A DNA stretch of 55,123 bases, from contig CAKOON010000007.1 of NCBI GenBank assembly GCA_934098565.1, forward strand, positions 1 to 55,123, in the 5' to 3' direction. Below the pieces are notes generated by a model that saw nothing but the letters and a program-made list of their open reading frames with translations, was not told the origin of the DNA and did not search any database. This document shows, piece by piece, positions 16,934-25,532 of the stretch. The stretch's first letter is position 1; every line of letters starts with the position of its first letter. The translations under genes were made by a program, and so were the position numbers. The stretch is from an uncultured Bacilli bacterium. GTDB lineage: Bacteria; Bacillota_I; Bacilli_A; RF39; UBA660.

Positions 16934-17904
16934 TGAATAAGAAAAGACAATTAGTACTGGCAACTTTTTTAAGTCGGACAATGTATTTCGGGCTTGGAAC
17001 TTCCTATATTTTTCATTACGGCGAGAAAATGACGATTTTAGGCCTTACTATAGGGATGATTTTAGGTTATTTGGTATTAAAATTTTTACTTATTAAGAAT
17101 ATAAAGTTTTTTTTTAAAACTAAAATAGGTTTAATAATTATTCTTTTTTTAAGCTTTTTTTTGATTAATAATGCTTTAATTGCATTTAGCATCATGGGTA
17201 GTAATTTTTACCTTTTAAAGACCCCTCCTCTTTTGATCATTATCCCTCTTTTCATCTTAATTTTATATGGAATTAAAAAAGGTCTAAAAACTATTTTACG
17301 GCTTAGTGATATTCTCATCTTTGTAAGTATGATAATTTTGGTACTTATTTTTACTAGTATTGGTCATAATATTGTTTTTAATAATTTTCTCCCTTTAGAT
17401 TTTAAGATTTCCAGAGGCTTTTTAAATGTCATTATTAGTAGCATGGCTTACAGCATCACTCCTCTACTTTTAGAACTGGCAATTGTTGATAGCCCGGATA
17501 AAAAAAGTATTGAAAAAGGCTATCTATTAGGAAGTCTTTCCATTCTTTTAATAGTTATCTATATTGTAGGTATCTTTGGTACTGATTTTGCCACTAGATA
17601 TCGTTACCCGGAATATATTCTTTTAAAGAAAATAAATTTTTTTCAAGAGTTTTTACACTTAGAGACTTTTTTAGCCATTATTTGGTTCAATGATTTATTA
17701 ATAACTTCATTACTGGCGGGATTTTTAATAGCTTCTTACATTAAAGGCAATAAACTTTATATTATAAGTGTTATCCATCTTTTATTTAATTACTTATTCT
17801 TTATTAATAATTATCAACATACTTTATTAATATATCATTACACCATATATATCCTTTTAGTTCCCCTACTTCTGACTTTATTTTTGTCAAAAAAACCGTC
17901 TTAA
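16933..17904 (+). CDS. Germinant receptor permease subunit, GerB family
   Basis: 323 residues, almost entirely hydrophobic, with about ten predicted transmembrane helices as in GerAB-like members of the APC superfamily. The start ATG overlaps the stop of the C-subunit gene by one base. Features such as GTSYIFHYG near the N-terminus and the fold pattern match amino-acid-permease-like germination proteins; in the family this subunit binds the germinant. It is slightly shorter than the usual 360 or so residues. It ends by overlapping the convergent HTH gene by 18 bases. Confidence 0.88.
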   Translation: MNKKRQLVLATFLSRTMYFGLGTSYIFHYGEKMTILGLTIGMILGYLVLKFLLIKNIKFFFKTKIGLIIILFLSFFLINNALIAFSIMGSNFYLLKTPPLLIIIPLFILILYGIKKGLKTILRLSDILIFVSMIILVLIFTSIGHNIVFNNFLPLDFKISRGFLNVIISSMAYSITPLLLELAIVDSPDKKSIEKGYLLGSLSILLIVIYIVGIFGTDFATRYRYPEYILLKKINFFQEFLHLETFLAIIWFNDLLITSLLAGFLIASYIKGNKLYIISVIHLLFNYLFFINNYQHTLLIYHYTIYILLVPLLLTLFLSKKPS

Positions 17905-18153
17905 AAGGTCCTTGTGGTTCTTACACCGTGGAGGTAAAATATCAGAATGTTCTTGAGTCATATCATAAAGTTTTTTTAGTTTAGCGATTTCTTTATTTAC
18001 TTGGTCGATACTTAGATGTAAATGAACGGCCTGTTCAGCAATAGAATGACCCTTGATTCTGGTTCTTAGAATGTATTCTTGACGACGATTCAAATTTCCC
18101 TCAAAGATAAAAACTTCCATGATTGTTTTGGTCCATAAAACTTGTCTCGTCAT
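17887..18153 (-). CDS. Small helix-turn-helix protein
   Basis: 88 residues containing a probable DNA-binding helix-turn-helix (NRRQEYILRTRIKGHSIAEQ then LSIDQVNKEIAKLKK), similar in layout to region 4 of sigma factors or LuxR/Xre-type minimal HTH units. No ligand or receiver domain is present. It converges on, and overlaps, the end of the gerB gene. It may be a sporulation-linked regulator, but nothing in sequence proves that. Confidence 0.6.
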   Translation of the reverse strand: MTRQVLWTKTIMEVFIFEGNLNRRQEYILRTRIKGHSIAEQAVHLHLSIDQVNKEIAKLKKLYDMTQEHSDILPPRCKNHKDLLRRFF

Positions 18154-18263
18154 AGATGCTTGTCAACTTAAAACTTATATCTTTTATTATAGCATAGTTT
18201 TTTTAATGACGCAGAAAAATTATAAGCTAAAGAGAGTTAAGTCATTGAAGAATGATATATTTT

Positions 18264-18299
18264 TAAAAAGCTCATTTCCAAAAAAGAGATGAGCTTTTT
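18264..18299. terminator. Bidirectional terminator
   Basis: AAAAAGCTCAT pairs with ATGAGCTTTTT around a purine loop (18264-18299). It ends 17 bases beyond the stop of the minus-strand MATE gene and has T-runs on both strands. Confidence 0.75.
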
Positions 18300-18315
18300 A
18301 GATTGACTAGAAAAA

Positions 18316-20292
18316 CTAGTCGTTATTGTTAAGTATAATTTCTTTTAAAAGTTTAGCTGTTTTAACAACACCAAAGCGACTGATGTCGATACTGATATCA
18401 TAGTTATTATAATCATCTAGATTAGTATTAGTATAATATTTATAATGTTTTTTACGGTCTTTAGTAATTTTATTAATCGTACTTGCGGCCTTAGCTTTTT
18501 CAATATGATAATATTTCGTAACCCGATTAATCTTATCTTCCATACTGCTGTAAAGATAAACTTTTAAAACATCTTTTTTATCTTTTAAAATATAGTTACC
18601 ACAACGACCAACAATTACACAAGAGCCTTTTTGGTATAGTTTTTTAATGACTTTTGTAGTAGCAAGATAAAGTAAATCATCATTAGTTTGCGGCCCGTCT
18701 AAAGTCTGCTCATTTTCTTTAACATAGTTAGTAGTTAAACCACTTTCTTTAGCACTTAGAATAATAAGGTCTTTGTCGTAGAAAGGAATGCCTAAGTCTT
18801 TAGCAAGGAGTTCACCGACATAGCGACCACCAGAACCATATTCACGAGAAATGGTAACAATGATTTTAGGACCTTGATAAGTTTTAGGAATAGATATATC
18901 GGTTTCGATAGGATTTTCTTTAGTATAAGTACCTAACTTTTTATATTCCCCAATAAAGATAATACTTGCAATGATGAATGAAAGACCATCAGCAAGACAG
19001 CCAGCGTATAAAATACCATTTAAGCCGTACCCAAAAGTAATGCTAAGAAGAAGAGCCAATGGAATAAAAAGAATAATTTGTCTAATGAAGGAGACAGCGG
19101 TGGCTTTAACAACATTTCCTAAAGATTGAACGACAATAGAAGTAGTCATTTCCATAGCGTTAAGGGCACATATTAATAAGAAACTATGACACATAAGAGT
19201 AGCAAATTCCATGAATAAGGTATAGCTAACATCATCAGGACTGATAAAAATACCAGCTATTTGTCTTGAACATAAAATGAATAATAAGTTAAAGAATAAG
19301 CCAACAATAAAGTTAATCATCAAGACTTTTCTTAAAACCTCTTTGACACGGCTAAGATTGCCAGCGCCGTAATTAAAGCCAACAATTGGTTGAGATCCAA
19401 TACTTACACCTAGGACAAAGGAAATATAAAGACTATTGATTTTAGAAATAACGCCGTAAACAGATAATGGAATATCAGCGCCAAACTTAGTATTAGCGCC
19501 AAACTTCGTCATCATATTATTCATGAAGACAAATAAAACTAAAATTGTTATTTGAGTGATAAAACTAGAAAGACCTAAAGACAATGTTCTTAAAATACTT
19601 TTATTAATTTTAAAGTCTTCTTTTTCCAGCTTGATACTTTTGATTTTTGGCAAGTAACATAAAGCTATAATAAAAGATATAACCTGACCGATAACGGTAG
19701 CAAGACCGCCGCCAAAGACCCCCATATTAAAGCCAAAAATGAAGATGGGGTCTAGAACAATGTTAATAAGAGCCCCAATAACAAGCATAATCATGGAGTA
19801 TCTAGGATTGCCATCAGCACGGATAATACTTGATAAGACAGAATAAATAATCATAAATGGAGCACCAACTAAGATGATACGGCCGTAGCTTACCGCATAG
19901 TTATAAACATTTTCTGTACAGCCAAACATATAAACTAATTGGGGTAAGAAGACATACGCAACAACAGAGAATAAAATAGCGACAATAAAAGTTAAGGTAA
20001 TTGACGAGCCAATCGATTCTCGGGCTTCTTCACTCTTTTTTTCGCCAAGCTTAAGAGATAAATTAGCAGCCGCACCGTTACCAATAAGACCGGCAATCGC
20101 ATTGGCTAAAATAACTAACGGAAAGATAACATTAGTAGCGGCATTTCCTAAAGTCCCTACTCCTTTACCAATAAATATTTGGTCAACAATATTATAAACC
20201 GAATTAATAAGCATAGAAATAACACAAGGAATAGCAAAACTTATTAAAAGTTTATTAATATTATCATGACCTAAATCAAATTCTTTTTTCAT
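18316..20292 (-). CDS. MATE efflux transporter fused to cytidylate-kinase-like domain
   Basis: 658 residues in a single frame. Residues 1 to about 450 form a 12-helix MATE transporter (start FDLGHDNINKLLISFAIP, core QIFIGKGVGTLGNAATNV), which in the family exports drugs or metabolites with a cation gradient. After a short linker (PIETDISIP) comes a nucleotide kinase domain of the cytidylate-kinase-like type (about 465-658): P-loop SREYGSGGRYVGE, then GIPFYDKDLI, CVIVGRCGNYIL and KVYLYSSMEDKINR. P-loop and lid positions look intact, so it may bind ATP. A fusion of this kind suggests that transport is coupled to, or regulated by, a nucleotide-binding domain. A ribosome site (GAAAGGG) precedes the ATG. 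Confidence 0.88.
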   Translation of the reverse strand: MKKEFDLGHDNINKLLISFAIPCVISMLINSVYNIVDQIFIGKGVGTLGNAATNVIFPLVILANAIAGLIGNGAAANLSLKLGEKKSEEARESIGSSITLTFIVAILFSVVAYVFLPQLVYMFGCTENVYNYAVSYGRIILVGAPFMIIYSVLSSIIRADGNPRYSMIMLVIGALINIVLDPIFIFGFNMGVFGGGLATVIGQVISFIIALCYLPKIKSIKLEKEDFKINKSILRTLSLGLSSFITQITILVLFVFMNNMMTKFGANTKFGADIPLSVYGVISKINSLYISFVLGVSIGSQPIVGFNYGAGNLSRVKEVLRKVLMINFIVGLFFNLLFILCSRQIAGIFISPDDVSYTLFMEFATLMCHSFLLICALNAMEMTTSIVVQSLGNVVKATAVSFIRQIILFIPLALLLSITFGYGLNGILYAGCLADGLSFIIASIIFIGEYKKLGTYTKENPIETDISIPKTYQGPKIIVTISREYGSGGRYVGELLAKDLGIPFYDKDLIILSAKESGLTTNYVKENEQTLDGPQTNDDLLYLATTKVIKKLYQKGSCVIVGRCGNYILKDKKDVLKVYLYSSMEDKINRVTKYYHIEKAKAASTINKITKDRKKHYKYYTNTNLDDYNNYDISIDISRFGVVKTAKLLKEIILNNND

Positions 20293-20589
20293 ATAAATAA
20301 CCCTTTCAAGCCAAGAAAAAAACGTCTAAATAAGCGTAATTTCTTTCGGCAATATGAATTGTAACACAAATATTTTTTTCATGTAAGCAAAAGTTTTTAA
20401 AATTGACTAACTTTTTCGAAAAAATGATTATAGAAATTTTTTAATCATATAAGTGCCAATGTTTTGGGGATAATTTGAAAAATCAAGGTATATTCTAGAA
20501 TATATTTTTCTATCCTACTTGATTTTAAAAGGAATTTTAACAAATAAAAAGTACTTGTCTCTAAAAGTAAGAAATAAGTACGTATTTTG
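20293..20589. repeat. Intergenic region with long imperfect hairpin
   Basis: No gene. AAAATCAAG near 20481 and CTTGATTTT near 20517 form a stem around an internal palindrome ATATTCTAGAATAT. A second inverted repeat, AAGTACTT with AAGTAC (20547-20582), is followed on the minus strand by a T-run and should terminate the thioredoxin gene. Confidence 0.55.
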
Positions 20590-21162
20590 TTAATTAAGAT
20601 AATTTTTCAAGAATGATTGTAAGTTTTCTTTGGAGTAAGAACCAACGATAGCATCAACAGCTTCACCATTTTTAACAACAATAACCATTGGTGTATAACC
20701 ATAGAACTCACTAATTTTACCGGTTTGGGAAGTACCATTAATATTTTGAGTAATTTCTTTAGATAGAAGACTACTAAGCTTTTTAAAGTCATCACTATCG
20801 GTAGAAACTTTTTCGATATCTAAGTAATCAGTAGTAAAGTTCATTTCTTTTTGAGTCTCTTGTAGTCCTGGTAAGAAAGCTATACAAGCACTACAAGTGC
20901 TTCTTCCTAAGTAGAGAATATGAGTATCTTTATTACTAGTTCCTAAGAATTTTAAGATATCGCTAACACTTACTTCATTAAACATAGAGACATCATAATT
21001 ACTAGTTGATGAACCATTATTTGTAGTTGTTGAACTGTTATTATTAGTTGAACCTTTCGTATTGCTATAATTTACAAGGCCAATCATCAGACTCATCACG
21101 GAAATAACTAAGACTGCAATTAGCATGGTATATATCTTTTTTAAATATTCTTCTGTTTTCAT
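20590..21162 (-). CDS. Membrane-anchored thioredoxin-like protein
   Basis: 190 residues: an N-terminal transmembrane helix (about 12-32), a low-complexity Ser/Thr/Asn linker, and an extracytoplasmic thioredoxin fold. The redox motif is CSAC within YLGRSTCSACIAF, followed by the usual cis-Pro segment YGYTPMVIVVKNG. CxxC thioredoxins tethered outside the membrane reduce or shuffle disulfides; in spore formers ResA/StoA-like members act on cytochrome c or cortex enzymes. The linker length and composition suggest a flexible tether. No cytochrome c synthesis gene is nearby, so the partner is unknown. Confidence 0.82.
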   Translation of the reverse strand: MKTEEYLKKIYTMLIAVLVISVMSLMIGLVNYSNTKGSTNNNSSTTTNNGSSTSNYDVSMFNEVSVSDILKFLGTSNKDTHILYLGRSTCSACIAFLPGLQETQKEMNFTTDYLDIEKVSTDSDDFKKLSSLLSKEITQNINGTSQTGKISEFYGYTPMVIVVKNGEAVDAIVGSYSKENLQSFLKNYLN

Positions 21163-21230
21163 AAATCCTCGCTTTCGGTATTATTATACCTAAAAAGTGC
21201 CATAAAAGTAAACATTTTCTTAAAAAGTGC

Positions 21231-21259
21231 TTGTCAAAGTGAAATTTATGCGATATACT
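21231..21259 (+). promoter_or_regulatory. Sigma-A-type promoter of tRNA-Leu
   Basis: TTGTCA at 21231-21236 and TATACT at 21254-21259 with exactly 17 bases between. The start would fall about 20 bases before the tRNA. Confidence 0.75.
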
Positions 21260-21286
21260 TAAAAAGTCTTATGAAAGACGGTGCAT

Positions 21287-21375
21287 GCCCAAGTGGCGGA
21301 ATAGGTAGACGCACAGGACTTAAAATCCTGCGAGATTTAACCCTCGTGCCGGTTCAAGTCCGGCCTTGGGCACCA
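21287..21375 (+). tRNA. tRNA-Leu (anticodon TAA)
   Basis: GCCCAAG pairs with CTTGGGC as acceptor stem, the anticodon arm reads CAGGACTTAAAATCCTG with TAA at the centre, there is a long variable arm typical of Leu (GAGATTTAACCCTCG), the T-loop is GGTTCAAGTCC, and CCA is encoded at 21373-21375. Confidence 0.97.
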
Positions 21376-21389
21376 TTTAATGAATTATC

Positions 21390-21411
21390 CCCCGTAAATA
21401 CGGGGTTTTTT
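21390..21411 (+). terminator. Terminator of tRNA-Leu
   Basis: CCCCGTA pairs with TACGGGG around two A and is followed by six T. Confidence 0.85.
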
Positions 21412-21511
21412 CATGCCTTTTTTCATGCTTTTTCTAGCAAAATATAATCTCACAGTAATTTGGAAGTAAATTATTAATTTTATAATGTGGACACATTATG
21501 AGTTAAAAAAA

Positions 21512-21979
21512 TTAGTCATCAGCTTTGACTAATTTTTTTAAAACCAATTCTTTATCCTTAGAACCCGATTTCTCAAAGCCATAATATTCTAAAAAGTTAA
21601 TAAACCTGTCATACTTAGGATAAACGGTTGTATAAATAATACCAACTTTATTTAACTTAGCAATATTACTGATTATTTCTAAGTAAGAAGAACCAATCCC
21701 CTGGCCAGTATTTAAAACTTTAAAAGAAGCGATTTTTAAGACATCTTTATCTTTACAAGTATCTAGTCCTAACTTTAGATATTCATAACTAGGCTCAATC
21801 TTTAAAAGTAAAAAAGAACCTAAGTTACTAGGAGAATTATAAGTGATATAGGCTTCATCATTAGAAGCCTGGTGTACTTCAAACCACTCATTAAACCCGG
21901 GATAATCATTTCTTAGAGAGTCAAAGAAAGAATCATTTAAGTTAATATCTTTTAGAGGTACTTTTATTACTTCTATCAT
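21512..21979 (-). CDS. GNAT-family N-acetyltransferase
   Basis: 155 residues with the GNAT fold: acetyl-CoA binding loop in LNTGQGIGSSYLEII (the Q/RxxGxG/A motif, about 93-107) and the closing motif FLEYYGFEKSG. The family transfers acetyl groups from acetyl-CoA to an amine on a protein, antibiotic or small molecule; the substrate here cannot be told. It overlaps the S1-domain gene by 38 bases on the same strand, so the two are translationally coupled. Confidence 0.78.
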   Translation of the reverse strand: MIEVIKVPLKDINLNDSFFDSLRNDYPGFNEWFEVHQASNDEAYITYNSPSNLGSFLLLKIEPSYEYLKLGLDTCKDKDVLKIASFKVLNTGQGIGSSYLEIISNIAKLNKVGIIYTTVYPKYDRFINFLEYYGFEKSGSKDKELVLKKLVKADD

Positions 21980-22298
21980 ATTCTTTTATCCAACGAGGTA
22001 GATTTTCTTTTAAAGGAAGAAAACCTCTCCCCTCTTCTAAGTAATTGCCTGCATAGTTATCATCATTATCATACATTCTTTTTAAAGAACATTTAATTCT
22101 TTTAAGATTTTCATCAACTTCTAAAACTTTAACACAAATAATTTCATCAAGAGAAGCATATCTTGAAACATCTTTAACAAATCTTTTAGATACTTCAGAG
22201 ATATGAATTAAACCAACATAATCTTCATATTTAACAAAGATACCATAAGGAACAAAGCCCGTTACAGTAACATGAATAACGTCATTAGCCTTTAACAC
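21942..22298 (-). CDS. S1 RNA-binding protein (YugI/CvfD-like)
   Basis: 118 residues: an S1 domain at the N-terminus (VTVTGFVPYGIFVKYEDYVGLIHISEVS to ENLKRIKCSLK) followed by a short basic and acidic tail. This matches small S1 proteins such as YugI (general stress protein 13) and CvfD, which bind RNA or ribosomes and act post-transcriptionally. It is upstream of and overlaps the GNAT gene; divergent from nifU-like gene at 22391. Confidence 0.82.
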   Translation of the reverse strand: MLKANDVIHVTVTGFVPYGIFVKYEDYVGLIHISEVSKRFVKDVSRYASLDEIICVKVLEVDENLKRIKCSLKRMYDNDDNYAGNYLEEGRGFLPLKENLPRWIKEYDRSNKSTSKRY

Positions 22299-22390
22299 AA
22301 AACCACATTCTTTCTAAAAACTATCATTATTATAACAATTATCTTTACTAATGGCAAAAAATTTAGTTTAATTATAAATGGTGATGAGAA

Positions 22391-22684
22391 ATGAAAGATA
22401 ACAATTTGAAAGAAAAGACAATTGATAATACCGAGATAGAAAATAGCCCGGAAATGAGTCATGAAGAAAAAATTATCAACGCCATTAACATGATAAGACC
22501 CTATATTAATGCCGATGGTGGCGACATTGAATTTATTAAATACGAAGACAAATGTGTCTTTGTCCGTTTTCATGGAGCCTGTGCTAACTGTGGATCGATT
22601 AACTATACAATTGAAGACTTTCTATTTAACACAATTCACGATGAAGTTCCAGAAGTAGAAAAAGTTATTAATGTTCCTCTATAA
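22391..22684 (+). CDS. NifU-domain iron-sulfur cluster scaffold/carrier
   Basis: 97 residues. The C-terminal 70 residues are a NifU (Nfu) domain: IRPYINADGGDIEFIKYED and FHGACANCGS, the latter holding the CxxC that binds a transferable 4Fe-4S cluster between two subunits. The N-terminal 25 residues are charged. Nfu proteins deliver clusters to target enzymes such as aconitase or radical SAM enzymes; this window has several cluster proteins. A bidirectional terminator follows. Confidence 0.88.
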   Translation: MKDNNLKEKTIDNTEIENSPEMSHEEKIINAINMIRPYINADGGDIEFIKYEDKCVFVRFHGACANCGSINYTIEDFLFNTIHDEVPEVEKVINVPL

Positions 22685-22706
22685 TAGCTAGAGTAATAGA
22701 GTAATT

Positions 22707-22740
22707 AAGAGTAATCTAATTTTTAGGGATTACTCTTTTT
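22707..22740. terminator. Bidirectional terminator
   Basis: AAGAGTAATC pairs with GATTACTCTT followed by further T; it serves nifU and the convergent gene at 22723. Confidence 0.75.
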
Positions 22741-23616
22741 AAGAAGCCAAGTAACTTCGGGGATATCATAAGTCTTTTTAATTTCATAATAAATATCTCT
22801 TAATAAATCTTCATAATCATCTACCCGTTCTAAAATATTCATTAATTCATCTTCACATAATTTATCTTCTAAAATATATTTACTAAAACAGTCAAAAAAG
22901 GAACTAGGATATAACATACGGGCATAAAAAAGACCTAAATCATCACGGTTGTATCTTTTATCGTTAATAATCATTTTAACTAAGTTAAGAACTTCAAAAT
23001 CTTTGTTACAATAAAAGACACTTTTTATATATTCAGCATAATCACGGACATCATAATCAGCAATAACATTTAAACTATTATAATAGTTAATAGGTTTATT
23101 GGGATAGTAGATACGATAATGGCAAAGCGAAAAGTTAGATGATTGGAAGTTATTATAATTTAAATAGCTAATGGCATTCTCGCCTAAAGCGACAAAGTAA
23201 GGAAAACTTTTAATCAAAGAGGCTTTTCCAAGACGAAAAAGAACAGCTTGGTCTTCTAAGTAATCGATTTTTTCTTGCCAAATACTACTCCAGTTAAGAA
23301 GTGTACGATTGGCACTTGAAAGACGATATTTAAACATTTCTTGAAAAGTAATAATATCATTTAAAAGACAATTTATCTTTAAAAGACAATAATTTTCTTG
23401 ATTATATATAACCGTATAATGGTTTTCTTTACTCTTAATAAGCAAATGATAATTAGTATTTATTAACTCATTAGAAATTGTCTTTAGTTCTTCCTCCGTC
23501 TTGCGAACTTTACAAAAGTAATAAATATCCGTCTTGGTTTCCAAATAATAATAAGTATCTTGACTAATATAAGTCGTTATTTCAATATTATAATAATAAA
23601 GAATAAAGTTTTTCAT
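22723..23616 (-). CDS. Unknown protein, possibly degenerate spore coat kinase-like (CotS/YutH type)
   Basis: 297 residues. The central segment (TLLNWSSIWQEKIDYLEDQA) and the overall helical C-terminal lobe resemble CotS/YutH-type spore coat proteins, which have an aminoglycoside-phosphotransferase-like fold. The catalytic HxD and DxD positions are not visible (SLCHYRIYYPN stands where a catalytic loop would be expected), so it would be a pseudokinase. Location directly downstream of sigE, in the same orientation but after a terminator, fits mother-cell expression. CATAAAAT about 40 bases before the ATG is one mismatch from the sigma-E -10 consensus; the -35 is unclear. Assignment is tentative. 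Confidence 0.45.
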   Translation of the reverse strand: MKNFILYYYNIEITTYISQDTYYYLETKTDIYYFCKVRKTEEELKTISNELINTNYHLLIKSKENHYTVIYNQENYCLLKINCLLNDIITFQEMFKYRLSSANRTLLNWSSIWQEKIDYLEDQAVLFRLGKASLIKSFPYFVALGENAISYLNYNNFQSSNFSLCHYRIYYPNKPINYYNSLNVIADYDVRDYAEYIKSVFYCNKDFEVLNLVKMIINDKRYNRDDLGLFYARMLYPSSFFDCFSKYILEDKLCEDELMNILERVDDYEDLLRDIYYEIKKTYDIPEVTWLLKKSNP

Positions 23617-23737
23617 CTAATCACTAGTAAATTATATACGTTAAAGTTTTATTTTATGCGGAAATTGACCGATTACTTATTGATGAAAATTGACTCAAGT
23701 AAAATCAACCTTAAATGTAAATACCGCTAACTTAACG

Positions 23738-23762
23738 AAAAAAAGCCTCGTTAGAGGGCTTT
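23738..23762. terminator. Terminator after sigE
   Basis: AGCCTC pairs with GAGGGCT around GTTA, with T-runs on both strands; placed at the stop of sigE. Confidence 0.75.
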
Positions 23763-24448
23763 TAACTAAAACGCAAGTTACTTTTTAATTTTTTGATGAC
23801 CTTTTTTTCAATCCGAGAAATATAGGACTGACTAATAGATAGCTTATCGGCTACCTCTTTTTGGGTATATTCTTTGGAGTTATTAAGACCGTAACGCATT
23901 ATCATAATTTCTTTATCTCGATCATCAAGATTTCGTAATTCTCTTTGGAGTAAAACTTTTTCTTCTTTACTTTCATATTCTGAAGCGACCGCATCGGTAT
24001 CGGTTCCCATAACATCTTCCAGATGGAGTTCATTACCTTCACTATCATAATTCAAAGCATCTTCTAAGCTGATTTCAGCCTTCCGACGTTTATTTTTTCG
24101 AATAAACATTAGAATTTCATTAGCAATACAACGAGAAGCATAAGTAGCAAGTTTAATATTCTTATCAATTTTATAAGTATTAATGCCTTTAATGAGACCA
24201 ATAGAGCCAATCGAAACGAGGTCTTCTAAGTCATAACCAGTTGACTCATATTTTTTGGCTAAGAAAACGACCAAGCGAAGATTATGTTCGATTAAGACAT
24301 TGCGAGCTTCGATGTCACCACTTTTAGCTTGGATTAAATAAGATAACTCCTCTTCTCTACTTAAAGGTGGGGGAAGTTTGTCATCACTACCGATAAAGAA
24401 AACTTCACTGTATTTAACTTTTAATAATTCAATAATTTTTTTAAACAT
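23762..24448 (-). CDS. sigE: Sporulation sigma factor SigE
   Basis: 228 residues. A short hydrophobic, basic pro-region (MFKKIIELLKVKYSEVFFI) precedes region 2, with LPPPLSREEE typical of SigE/SigK. Region 2 carries NLRLVVFLAKKY and SIGSIGLIKGINTYK, and region 4 ends in YTQKEVADKLSISQSYISR, the -35-recognition HTH. SigE directs early mother-cell transcription and is made inactive until SpoIIGA cleaves its pro-sequence. The gene overlaps spoIIGA by eight bases, the standard operon arrangement, which supports SigE rather than SigK. Confidence 0.93.
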   Translation of the reverse strand: MFKKIIELLKVKYSEVFFIGSDDKLPPPLSREEELSYLIQAKSGDIEARNVLIEHNLRLVVFLAKKYESTGYDLEDLVSIGSIGLIKGINTYKIDKNIKLATYASRCIANEILMFIRKNKRRKAEISLEDALNYDSEGNELHLEDVMGTDTDAVASEYESKEEKVLLQRELRNLDDRDKEIMIMRYGLNNSKEYTQKEVADKLSISQSYISRIEKKVIKKLKSNLRFS

Positions 24449-25190
24449 TTAATTCCTCCAATATTTCTAAGTTTAAGATACAATCAGTACTGTTAATCTG
24501 GACTTTAGAGTCCATTAAACCAACTAAAAAATTAGTATATTCTTTATTTTCAATTACTAATTTTAAGGGTTTAATGCATTCAACTAAGCCTTTATTATTT
24601 AAAGAATGATAAGGGACATAGATGGGGGTTCGAATTCTAATAACGCCTTTTAGGAGTTTACGATTAACAAGGATTATCCATTTCTTAGTGATGGGGTCAC
24701 GAAGTTTATTCCCAGTATCAACAAAGCCAGTTAACTTAAGACTTCGTTTATTAGGAAAATAAATGGTTAAGGGATAAGTCTTACTAATAGTATTTTTAAG
24801 ATTAAGACTTTGCTGATGATATAAATAGAAGATAATTGGACATAAAAGTAAGATGAAAAGATAAGGTAAGTTATTAAGTTTTAAAAAGTATATAAAGCCT
24901 CCTAGAATAATACTACACATGTAAAAGTATAGAAGATTAGTAGCTGTATAAAAGATATCTTTAAACTTGAAAGCTAAAAGGTTTAAAAGAAGGCTTACTT
25001 CTAGCTTCAAGAGAATTAAAAGCCAGGTTTTCGAAAGCAAGAGGCCAAAAAGACTTAGTTCGCCAAGAAAAGAAACAAGAAGAATTCTTCTTAAAGAGGA
25101 GTTTCTCTTTAGAGTAACATTAACCGTTAAAAGGAGTAAAAAGTCGAAGTAATAATTAAGTAAAATAACTAAATCAATATAGACCGTCAT
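24441..25190 (-). CDS. spoIIGA: Sigma-E processing protease SpoIIGA
   Basis: 249 residues: five N-terminal transmembrane helices (about 1-145) then an aspartic-protease-like domain with FVDTGNKLRDP containing the catalytic Asp motif DTGN (about 163-166). SpoIIGA dimerises and cuts pro-SigE in the mother cell membrane after the forespore signal protein SpoIIR. An AGGTGA site lies before the ATG. It is slightly shorter than the Bacillus subtilis protein (about 309 residues), mainly in the loop and C-terminal parts. Upstream are candidate Spo0A boxes and a 14-base direct repeat. Confidence 0.9.
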   Translation of the reverse strand: MTVYIDLVILLNYYFDFLLLLTVNVTLKRNSSLRRILLVSFLGELSLFGLLLSKTWLLILLKLEVSLLLNLLAFKFKDIFYTATNLLYFYMCSIILGGFIYFLKLNNLPYLFILLLCPIIFYLYHQQSLNLKNTISKTYPLTIYFPNKRSLKLTGFVDTGNKLRDPITKKWIILVNRKLLKGVIRIRTPIYVPYHSLNNKGLVECIKPLKLVIENKEYTNFLVGLMDSKVQINSTDCILNLEILEELNV

Positions 25191-25196
25191 AAAAAG

Positions 25197-25382
25197 TCAC
25201 CTATAACTACTATATATGGTGACTTTTAAATATTTTGTCAAATTATGTTTTGGAGAGATTTTTCTATTAATTACTTGGTTTCTCTTAAGTATCTTTTTAG
25301 GAGGAAAGTCATGAAGTATGAGAATGCATAGAATGGCACTAGCACCGACTTTTTCTATGATTTTTAATAGTCGTTTACACAT
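25197..25382 (-). CDS. Possible small ORF upstream of spoIIGA
   Basis: 61 codons ending seven bases before spoIIGA, whose ribosome site lies in its last codons. It begins with basic residues, has one weakly hydrophobic segment (GASAILCILILH), and ends with basic residues. AAAAGG lies upstream of the ATG. The start region is part of a 14-base direct repeat, so the ORF may be fortuitous leader sequence. No homologue recognised. Confidence 0.25.
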   Translation of the reverse strand: MCKRLLKIIEKVGASAILCILILHDFPPKKILKRNQVINRKISPKHNLTKYLKVTIYSSYR

Positions 25383-25420
25383 TTTTCCGACCTTTTTTAG
25401 ACAAAATTACACATTTTTCC
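25375..25420 (-). promoter_or_regulatory. Direct repeat and Spo0A-like box upstream of spoIIGA
   Basis: TTACACATTTTTCC occurs at 25375-25388 and again at 25407-25420, 32 bases apart (about three helical turns). Between them TTAGACAAA (25397-25405) is one mismatch from the 0A-box TTCGACAAA, and another near-match TTTGTCAAA lies at about 25236. Spo0A activates spoIIG in Bacillus subtilis, so regulatory sites are expected here. Confidence 0.4.
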
Positions 25421-25474
25421 AAGAAAATTACTATTTTTTAGAAATAAAATAGCTCTTTTAATGAAGATTACCAT

Positions 25475-25505
25475 CAAAAAATCGCCTATTACTTAGGAGG
25501 CGATT
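25475..25505 (-). terminator. Terminator of the spoVA operon
   Basis: AATCGCCT pairs with AGGCGATT; on the minus strand the stem is followed by six T. It lies 28 bases beyond the spoVAE stop. Confidence 0.8.
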
Positions 25506-25532
25506 AAAGTTTTAAATATTAATAAATTAAAA

